This document shows, one piece after another, positions 1 to 3,444 of a DNA stretch of 6,072 nt; within the stretch, counting starts at the first letter, position 1; each line of letters opens with the position of its first letter. The translations under genes were made by a program, and so were the position numbers. A model generated the notes under the pieces. It did not search any database. It saw only the letters and a list, made by a program, of their open reading frames with translations, and was not told where the DNA came from. Source of the DNA: Planctomycetota bacterium (GTDB lineage: Bacteria; Planctomycetota; PLA2; JAEUHO01); NCBI GenBank assembly GCA_024639415.1, contig JAHEIK010000250.1, positions 1 to 6,072 on the forward strand, read 5' to 3'.

Positions 1-987
1 TGCGGCGAAGAGCTTCTCCGTGTAGCCCAGCGTCTTCACGGCCTCGCCGACGGCGGCCTTGTCCTCGTCCGTCGCGCTGCGCAGGATGCGTACCTTGAGG
101 TCGTCGATGTCGCGCTCGGTACGCTTGGCGAGGTCGAGTGCCCCGATCACCGCGGCGCTGGCCTCTTCGCTGAGGTTGCCGCCGATGGCTTCGAGGATGC
201 GCAGCGCCGCGTGCCACTGCTTGCGGTCGAAGCAGCGCCCCGAGATCAGCCGCAGGTAGCGCTCCTTCTCGGCGCGAATGCGCCCGGCGACGATCTCCTT
301 CTCGAGCACGCTGATGGGCGGCGCGGGAACGTCGACCATCATGTCGAGCAGGGCGTCCCGGAAGCGGTACTTGGGGCCGTCCTCCACCGAACGCCGGATG
401 CCGCGCTCGAGTGCGCTCCACGCGTCGGCCTCACGGCCCTGGGCGGCGAGATCTCCCGCGGCGCCCAGCAGCGCCTCGACCATCGGACCCTCGACGATGG
501 GCCCGAAGTCGGGCATCGTGAACTTCGCGACGCGCACGCGATTCACGTTGCGCGGGCCGTCGTTGCGCGAGGGATAGACGCGCTTCTGCGCCGGATCGAA
601 GAAGCCCAGGTAGAGCTCCATCGGGGCGCCGGCCTTCACGTGCAAGGGCAGCGGCACCGGAACGCTGTAGGCGACCTGCTTGCCCTTGCGCCAGCGCACG
701 ACGGGCGGATCGGCGGCGTGATCGAGGACGAGCAGCTCGCGACGCGCAGCCGTCAGCCGCAGCTGGATCGAGTAGGGACGATCGAGATCTTCCAGCGGGT
801 CGAACGCGAGCCGCAGCACGACGCGACCGGTCGCGCCGGCGTCCTGCGCTTCGAGCTGCGCAGCGACCATGACGGGCACGTCGAGCTGCGGCTCGTCGTC
901 CTCCGCCCACGACCGTGCCGGCGGTACGCAGAGTGCGACCACGGCCAGCAGGCAGCCGAGACGGAGGAGGGAAGCGGAGCGCGCCAT
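1..987 (-). CDS. Secreted protein of unknown function, beta-rich then helical (C-terminus beyond window)
   Basis: The frame is open for 329 codons from ATG at 987 to the left edge, so the C-terminus is missing. Residues 1-27 form a Sec signal peptide: MARSAS, a hydrophobic core (LGCLLAVVALCV), then an SWA cleavage site before EDDEPQ. Cys20 does not sit in a proper lipobox. Residues about 33-150 are beta-rich (VVLRLAF, YSIQLRL, MELYLGFFDPAQKRVYP) and resemble a secreted immunoglobulin-like or jelly-roll domain. The stretch around VVRWRKGKQVAYSVPVPLPL recalls the 'W..G..V' strand of such sandwiches. From about residue 160 the chain is charged and helical (EKEIVAGRIRAEKERYLRLI), like a TPR or HEAT array. 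It is the last gene of a three-gene operon. The upstream TAG stop overlaps its ribosome-binding site (TAGGA, 9 nt before ATG). I recognise no family. An envelope or periplasmic role is inferred from the signal peptide alone. Confidence 0.88.
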   Translation of the reverse strand, partial: MARSASLLRLGCLLAVVALCVPPARSWAEDDEPQLDVPVMVAAQLEAQDAGATGRVVLRLAFDPLEDLDRPYSIQLRLTAARRELLVLDHAADPPVVRWRKGKQVAYSVPVPLPLHVKAGAPMELYLGFFDPAQKRVYPSRNDGPRNVNRVRVAKFTMPDFGPIVEGPMVEALLGAAGDLAAQGREADAWSALERGIRRSVEDGPKYRFRDALLDMMVDVPAPPISVLEKEIVAGRIRAEKERYLRLISGRCFDRKQWHAALRILEAIGGNLSEEASAAVIGALDLAKRTERDIDDLKVRILRSATDEDKAAVGEAVKTLGYTEKLFAA

Positions 988-996
988 GGGCGCATC

Positions 997-1803
997 CTAC
1001 CCCTCGGCCAGATAGGCGTGCCACGCCTCGGCCGTCTCGGCCGCGAGATCCACGAGAGAGCTCAGCACGATGCCGAGATGCCGCGTGCCCTCGGGCCCGG
1101 GAATACCGAGCACGGCACGCTCCAGCCCGAGGCGGTCGGCCACGCGTAGCACATGGGTGCGGAAGCCCTTGGCGTGCTGCGGGTCGGCCTTGTAGGCGAA
1201 GATCGTGCAGGCGCCCGGCTGCCCGCTCTTGGCATGCGCAGCCAGCAGGGGGCGCAGGGTCTCGAGATCCTCGCGCACGAGGTATGGCCCGCGGGCTTCC
1301 TTCTTGGCCTCGCCGTCGAGCAGCCAGCTGTACGGGTCCAGGCTCACCAGCCAGGGACGCCCCAACTCCTCGGGCGGGAAGAGCGCGCCGGCGGCCAGGG
1401 CATCGCGCCAGCTGCGGCCGTCCACCTGCATGCGGTCTTCGGGCCACGCACGCTCCAGCGCGAGCCGCGCGTCGGCGTCGACCTCGCAGAGGACGCCGTC
1501 GAGCTGCGCGCGCCCGATCAGACCCGCGATCAGCTCGGCGCTGTTGGGGTAGTGCGTCGCGGACGCCTCGACGGCGGCGTACGCACGCACGACGGCGGTG
1601 GCGCTCTCCGCAGGCAGCGCCCGGAGCAGGTTGCGCAGGCGCGCGTTGTGCTCGTGGGTCTCGGGATTGCGAGCCGGCTCGAAGGGTGCCATCGCATGCG
1701 TGGCGACGAGACGCAGTCCGCCGTCGCCGGCGGCGACGAGCCGCTCGGCCACGAAGCACTCGGTGAAGTGCTGCAGCAGGTTGCCGTCGTTGATGCGCGC
1801 CAT
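997..1803 (-). CDS. RlmJ-like methyltransferase-fold protein with altered SAM motifs
   Basis: This 268-aa cytoplasmic protein has no signal peptide or membrane segment. Several landmarks fall in the order seen in RlmJ, the 23S rRNA A2030 N6-methyltransferase: GNLLQHF (7-13; RlmJ has GNHADVLKH), VATHAMAPFE (33-42; RlmJ DTHAGAG), HYPNSAELIAGLI (84-96; RlmJ YPGSP..IA), CEVDAD (106-111) and SLDPYSWLL (154-162; RlmJ DPPYE). The glycine-rich cofactor loop and the catalytic DPPY tetrad are both altered, so methyltransferase activity is doubtful. It may be a diverged methyltransferase or a binding protein that kept the fold. The ATG at 1803 is preceded by GGGGA 5 nt upstream. It lies 9 bp after the VOC gene and 9 bp before the secreted-protein gene, so co-transcription is likely. 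The gene call is firm; the family assignment is made by eye and is moderate at best. Confidence 0.85.
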   Translation of the reverse strand: MARINDGNLLQHFTECFVAERLVAAGDGGLRLVATHAMAPFEPARNPETHEHNARLRNLLRALPAESATAVVRAYAAVEASATHYPNSAELIAGLIGRAQLDGVLCEVDADARLALERAWPEDRMQVDGRSWRDALAAGALFPPEELGRPWLVSLDPYSWLLDGEAKKEARGPYLVREDLETLRPLLAAHAKSGQPGACTIFAYKADPQHAKGFRTHVLRVADRLGLERAVLGIPGPEGTRHLGIVLSSLVDLAAETAEAWHAYLAEG

Positions 1804-1812
1804 GGGTCCCCG

Positions 1813-2187
1813 CTATGCCTCCATCAGCGCGAGCACGGCGCCGGCGGGATCCTGGACGACGCAGAAGGCCTTCTCCCCCATGGGGCGCGGTCCGTCGACG
1901 ACCGTGCCGCCGTGCGCGGCACAGCGAGCGGCGCTCTCCGCGACGTTCTCCACCACGACGTAGACGAGCCACTGGGGTGGCACCGACGCGTTGGAGCCGC
2001 GCGCGTGGCAGACACCGGCGACGGTCTTGCCGGTGCCCTTCGCGACCATTTCGTAGTCGTCGTACTCCCCCATCGGATGCGGCTTGACGTCCCAACCGAC
2101 GACCTCGGCGTAGAAGTCCCGCACGCCCTCGGCGTCGGGCACGGTCAAGTCGCGCCAGACGATGGATCCAATCGGGGTGTCGCTCAT
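1813..2187 (-). CDS. VOC family protein (glyoxalase/bleomycin-resistance fold)
   Basis: This 124-aa protein has the usual single-chain VOC length. It shows two beta-alpha-beta modules: IVWRDLTVPDAEGVRDFYAEVVGW (about 9-32), with the typical 'FY..V.GW' helix end, and WLVYVVVENVAESAARCAAHGG (about 75-96), followed by the closing strand FCVVQDPAGAVLALME. VOC proteins of this kind bind small hydrophobic or electrophilic substrates, often as dimers; the substrate cannot be deduced here. The frame is open back to 2226, but I chose ATG at 2187 (MSDTPIGS). It has GGAG 8 nt upstream, and the fold begins immediately after it, whereas the 13 extra residues of the longer form look untranslated. It is the first gene of the minus-strand operon and diverges from the tRNA array. 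Confidence 0.92.
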   Translation of the reverse strand: MSDTPIGSIVWRDLTVPDAEGVRDFYAEVVGWDVKPHPMGEYDDYEMVAKGTGKTVAGVCHARGSNASVPPQWLVYVVVENVAESAARCAAHGGTVVDGPRPMGEKAFCVVQDPAGAVLALMEA

Positions 2188-2215
2188 GAGGTGCTCCAAG
2201 TTGGGGAACGCGGAT

Positions 2216-2221
2216 CGTATA
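2216..2221 (-). promoter_or_regulatory. Possible -10 box for the minus-strand operon
   Basis: On the minus strand TATACG lies 28 nt before the VOC start codon, preceded by a GGG triplet. This would give a leader of about 20 nt. The hexamer 17 nt upstream (GCGCAA) is a poor -35, so this is only the best available candidate in the divergent intergenic region. Confidence 0.25.
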
Positions 2222-2338
2222 CCCAAGCAAGCGCCGATTGCGCGGACGCAAAAAGCTCGAAGTGTCCGGAACCCGCGGTTGTGGAGCTACGTCTCTATTG
2301 CCGTGATGACTTCCTTCGACCGCATTCCGAACTTCCCG

Positions 2339-2430
2339 CATACCTCGCGCAACACGCGACGAGGTATGAACGGCTTCGGTATGCGAATTCGAAATTCACA
2401 GCCGAAGTCGTAGCCGCGCGGTCGTGCGGC
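2339..2430 (+). other. Three tandem hairpins upstream of the tRNA array
   Basis: Three inverted repeats lie end to end, separated by 2 nt each. Hairpin 1 (2339-2368) has a 9-bp stem (2339-2347 with 2360-2368), a bulged A at 2359, 3 more pairs and the loop AACAC. Hairpin 2 (2371-2410) has a 9-bp stem with one G-U pair (2371-2379 with 2402-2410); a nested GAATT/AATTC stem (2385-2389 with 2393-2397) closes the loop CGA. Hairpin 3 (2413-2430) has 7 bp with one G-U pair and a 4-nt loop. The block ends 16 nt before tRNA-Ile and has no T-run. It could be a leader or processing structure of the tRNA transcript, a small RNA, or the wreck of further tRNA genes, since 2383-2399 can fold as a T-arm-like hairpin with loop TTCGAAA. 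I found no good sigma-70 promoter for the array between 2230 and 2446. Confidence 0.5.
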
Positions 2431-2446
2431 GCCCCTTCTCGTGCGT

Positions 2447-2522
2447 TGCGCGTTAGCTCAGTCGGGAGAGCGTCCGCCTGATATGCGGTAGGTCGCAGGT
2501 TCGACTCCTGCACGCGCTACCA
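2447..2522 (+). tRNA. trnI: tRNA-Ile (anticodon GAU)
   Basis: This is a complete cloverleaf of 76 nt with encoded CCA (2520-2522). The D stem is GCTC/GAGC with loop AGTCGGGA. The anticodon loop is CTGATAT with GAT at 2480-2482. The variable loop has 5 nt. The T stem is GCAGG/CCTGC with the consensus loop TTCGACT. Two defects are visible: the acceptor pairs 6 of 7 because T1 (2447) faces T72 (2518), and the first anticodon-stem pair is T27 against T43. It reads ATC, the preferred Ile codon of GC-rich genomes. It is the first tRNA of the array, 1 nt before tRNA-Phe. In many bacteria this isoacceptor sits in the rRNA operon, so this may be a second copy. Confidence 0.88.
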
Positions 2523-2523
2523 A

Positions 2524-2600
2524 CGCTGCGGTAGCTCAGCAGGTAGAGCGCTCGGTTGAAGCCCGAGAGGCCGCCGGTTCAACTCCGGCCCCAGCGACCA
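2524..2600 (+). tRNA. trnF: tRNA-Phe (anticodon GAA)
   Basis: This is a 77-nt gene with encoded CCA (2598-2600) and discriminator A. The anticodon stem CTCGG/CCGAG carries loop TTGAAGC with GAA at 2558-2560. The D stem is GCTC/GAGC with loop AGCAGGTA. The T stem is GCCGG/CCGGC with loop TTCAACT. The acceptor forms seven pairs only if C2529 is bulged out of the 5' strand (2524-2531 against 2590-2596); without the bulge there is a C-C mismatch and one base too many before the D arm. It follows tRNA-Ile by 1 nt and precedes tRNA-Gly by 1 nt, so the three must be processed from one transcript. Confidence 0.86.
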
Positions 2601-2601
2601 T

Positions 2602-2675
2602 CCCATCGTTGTGTAGCGGCAGCACGTCGCCTTGCCATGGCGGAAGCGCGAGTTCGAGTCTCGCCGATGGGTCCA
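2602..2675 (+). tRNA. trnG: tRNA-Gly (anticodon GCC)
   Basis: This is the most regular tRNA of the set: 74 nt, a perfect 7-bp acceptor (CCCATCG/CGATGGG), discriminator T and encoded CCA (2673-2675). The D stem GTGT/GCAC has one G-U pair, with loop AGCGGCA. The anticodon loop TTGCCAT carries GCC at 2634-2636. The variable loop has 4 nt. The T stem is GCGAG/CTCGC with loop TTCGAGT. It reads GGC and GGT. Confidence 0.93.
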
Positions 2676-2689
2676 CTCAGCGTTCACGT

Positions 2690-2765
2690 GCCTTGGTAGC
2701 TCAACTGGCAGAGCAGGGGGTTCTTAACCCCGAGGTTGGAGGATCGTTCCCTCCCCGAGGCACCA
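2690..2765 (+). tRNA. trnK: tRNA-Lys (anticodon CUU)
   Basis: This is a 76-nt gene with encoded CCA (2763-2765). The acceptor is GCCTTGG/CCGAGGC with one T-G wobble. The D stem is GCTC/GAGC with loop AACTGGCA. The anticodon loop TTCTTAA carries CTT at 2723-2725. The first anticodon-stem pair is G27 against G43. The T stem GGAGG/CCTCC is perfect, but its loop reads ATCGTTC instead of TTCGANT: base 54 is A and base 58 is T, an exchange of the conserved T54-A58 pair. The CTT anticodon reads AAG only. Confidence 0.86.
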
Positions 2766-2773
2766 AATCACCC

Positions 2774-2849
2774 TGGCGTGTGGCCGATTTGGCAAGGCAC
2801 TCGGCTGTTAACCGAGACCATGCAGGTTCGAATCCTGCCGCGCCAGCCA
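2774..2849 (+). tRNA. trnN: tRNA-Asn (anticodon GUU)
   Basis: This is a 76-nt gene with 7 acceptor pairs (TGGCGTG/CGCGCCA, one T-G), discriminator G and encoded CCA (2847-2849). T at position 1 and the GCCA end are normal for bacterial tRNA-Asn. The D stem is GCC/GGC with a 10-nt loop containing GG. The anticodon stem CTCGG/CCGAG carries loop CTGTTAA with GTT at 2807-2809. The T arm is GCAGG/CCTGC with loop TTCGAAT. Its last 24 nt are duplicated exactly at 2957-2980. Confidence 0.9.
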
Positions 2850-2860
2850 GCAGTTCGAGG

Positions 2861-2955
2861 AACCCATGGGCGACCGAGCAAGCGCGCGAGCCGGCGAGCG
2901 CGCATCGGTTCTCAAGTTCCTCCAGTAGGACCCGTGCGACCAGAGGTCGCATGGG
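2861..2955 (+). repeat. Structured array element, copy A
   Basis: This copy matches 3232-3326 without gaps, with 9 differences in 95 positions (6 in the last 85). Two hairpins can be drawn. Hairpin 1 pairs 2882-2887 with 2898-2903 (GCGCGC/GCGCGC; 10-nt loop GAGCCGGCGA) above an outer stem of 2873-2877 with 2905-2909. Hairpin 2 pairs 2931-2941 with 2945-2955, 11 bp with one G-T pair and the loop AGA. The linker (2910-2930) contains AAGTTCCTCCAGTAGG. I could not fold it as a tRNA, and no T-run follows to make it a standard terminator. It lies between tRNA-Asn and the duplicated tRNA-Asn 3' end. Confidence 0.85.
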
Positions 2956-2956
2956 A

Positions 2957-2980
2957 GTTCGAATCCTGCCGCGCCAGCCA
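2957..2980 (+). pseudogene. tRNA-Asn 3'-end fragment (24-bp direct repeat)
   Basis: This is an exact copy of 2826-2849: last T-stem base, T loop, 3' T-stem strand, 3' acceptor strand, discriminator G and CCA. The bases before it (GGGA) cannot complete the T stem, and no acceptor, D or anticodon arm that fits it was found upstream, so it is a fragment and not a gene. Duplicated tRNA 3' ends are the classic footprint of site-specific integration. Unequal recombination within the array would also produce one. Confidence 0.85.
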
Positions 2981-2987
2981 ACATCAA

Positions 2988-3054
2988 GCCCGCGTGCACG
3001 GTGCGGACGCCCCCTCGTAAGGGGCGGATGGAGGTTCGACTCCTCCCGTGGGCC
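2988..3054 (+). tRNA. trnT: tRNA-Thr (anticodon CGU), miniature D arm, no encoded CCA
   Basis: The acceptor GCCCGCG/CGTGGGC forms 7 pairs (one G-T). The anticodon stem GCCCC/GGGGC carries loop CTCGTAA with CGT at 3016-3018. The T stem is GGAGG/CCTCC with loop TTCGACT. Only 14 nt separate the acceptor from the anticodon stem, and they form at best a 3-bp hairpin (GCA-CGG-TGC, 2996-3004). The gene is therefore 67 nt to the discriminator C3054, and is followed by CCG instead of CCA. It reads ACG. It may be a decayed gene, or a functional short tRNA that needs CCA addition. Confidence 0.75.
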
Positions 3055-3067
3055 CCGACAACAACAT

Positions 3068-3143
3068 GGCGGACGAGTCCGAAGGGTCGAGGTACCGGGC
3101 TGTGAACCCGGTCAAGTGAGTTCAAGTCTCATCGTTCGCCCCA
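3068..3143 (+). tRNA. trnH: tRNA-His (anticodon GUG)
   Basis: The acceptor GCGGACG/CGTTCGC (7 pairs, one G-T) is extended by G-1 (3068) facing discriminator C73 (3140), the identity element specific to tRNA-His. CCA is encoded (3141-3143). The anticodon stem CCGGG/CCCGG carries loop CTGTGAA with GTG at 3102-3104. The T arm is GTGAG/CTCAT with loop TTCAAGT. The D region (3076-3093) is irregular: base 8 is A instead of T. No canonical D stem forms; the best options are two C-G pairs or a 3-bp mini-hairpin (TCC-GAA-GGG). Confidence 0.87.
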
Positions 3144-3152
3144 ACTTCCCAA

Positions 3153-3227
3153 GCCTCGGTGGTGCAACAGACAGCATGCGGGACTACGAATCCCGCGATG
3201 GAGGTGCGAATCCTCCCCGAGGTACCA
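3153..3227 (+). tRNA. trnR: tRNA-Arg (anticodon ACG)
   Basis: This is a 75-nt gene with acceptor GCCTCGG/CCGAGGT (first pair G-T), discriminator A and CCA (3225-3227). The D stem is GTGC/GCAT (one G-T). The anticodon stem CGGGA/TCCCG carries loop CTACGAA with ACG at 3186-3188; A34 would need TadA-type deamination to inosine to read CGC and CGA. The T stem is GGAGG/CCTCC. The D loop AACAGACA has no GG and the T loop TGCGAAT has G at position 55, so the standard G18-T55 and G19-C56 contacts are both lost. Confidence 0.86.
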
Positions 3228-3231
3228 GTCA

Positions 3232-3326
3232 ATCCGATGCGCGATCGAGCTAGCGTGCGAGCCGGCGAGCGCGCATCGGTTCCCAAGTTCCTCCAGTAGG
3301 CCCCGTGCGACCGGAGGTCGCATGGG
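3232..3326 (+). repeat. Structured array element, copy B
   Basis: This is the second copy of the element at 2861-2955, starting 4 nt after tRNA-Arg. Hairpin 1 keeps its pairing through C-to-T changes that yield G-U pairs (T3245-G3279, T3256-G3271). Hairpin 2 (3301-3327) is one pair longer than in copy A, because an A/A opposition became C3301-G3327. Copy B also allows an alternative 9-bp stem, 3234-3242 with 3271-3279 (CCGATGCGC/GCGCATCGG), which copy A cannot form. Its place at the end of the array suggests a 3' processing or termination role, but no U-tract follows. Confidence 0.85.
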
Positions 3327-3342
3327 GACCGTCGGCTCTGCC

Positions 3343-3382
3343 GTTTGCAAGAGTTCCGTAAGAGCTTCGGGAGCTGGCAAAC
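3343..3382 (+). other. Stem-loop downstream of the tRNA array
   Basis: The stem GTTTGC/GCAAAC (3343-3348 with 3377-3382) encloses a second short hairpin, either 3363-3366 with 3372-3375 or 3354-3358 with 3368-3372. There is no T-run, so it is not a typical intrinsic terminator. It may belong to the array's 3' end or to the leader of the next gene. Confidence 0.35.
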
Positions 3383-3412
3383 TCCTCACGAGCGATGGCG
3401 TCTGAAGGGCCA

Positions 3413-3432
3413 CGTTGGGAGAAGACCCAACG
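3413..3432 (+). promoter_or_regulatory. Hairpin abutting the ribosome-binding site of the HEAT-like gene
   Basis: CGTTGGG (3413-3419) pairs with CCCAACG (3426-3432) around the 6-nt loop AGAAGA. The Shine-Dalgarno sequence GGAGGAG (3432-3438) begins on the last paired base, so the structure stands directly at the ribosome landing site. It could modulate translation or protect the mRNA 5' end. No regulator is visible. Confidence 0.4.
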
Positions 3433-3444
3433 GAGGAGATGCCC

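Noticed and set aside
2298..2326. Plus-strand sigma-70 promoter for the array (TTGCCG, 17 nt, CGCATT)
   Set aside because: The spacing is correct but the -10 hexamer is too far from consensus, and equally weak matches are frequent by chance.
431..2341. A 636-codon open frame on the minus strand
   Set aside because: It crosses three genes with clear protein features in another frame and gives a low-complexity Arg/Ala-rich product, as expected for an off-frame in GC-rich DNA.
211..2481. Long plus-strand open frames opposite the minus operon (211-1149, 915-1766, 1153-2481)
   Set aside because: They are antisense shadows of the three minus-strand genes; the last also runs into tRNA-Ile. Their compositions match no known protein type.
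2931..2955. Intrinsic terminator (and its copy at 3301-3327)
   Set aside because: The stems are strong, but no T-run follows either one, and the first would interrupt the array before three more tRNAs.
2850..2980. A ninth tRNA, possibly class II, ending in the duplicated tRNA-Asn 3' end
   Set aside because: The hairpin at 2931-2955 could pass for a long variable arm, and TGG-CG at 2867-2872 pairs partly with the 3' acceptor, but the T stem lacks its 5' strand and no anticodon arm with T33 can be drawn.
2861..3326. CRISPR-like or IS-type repeats
   Set aside because: There are only two copies, 371 nt apart and separated by tRNA genes, with no spacers, terminal inverted repeats or transposase.
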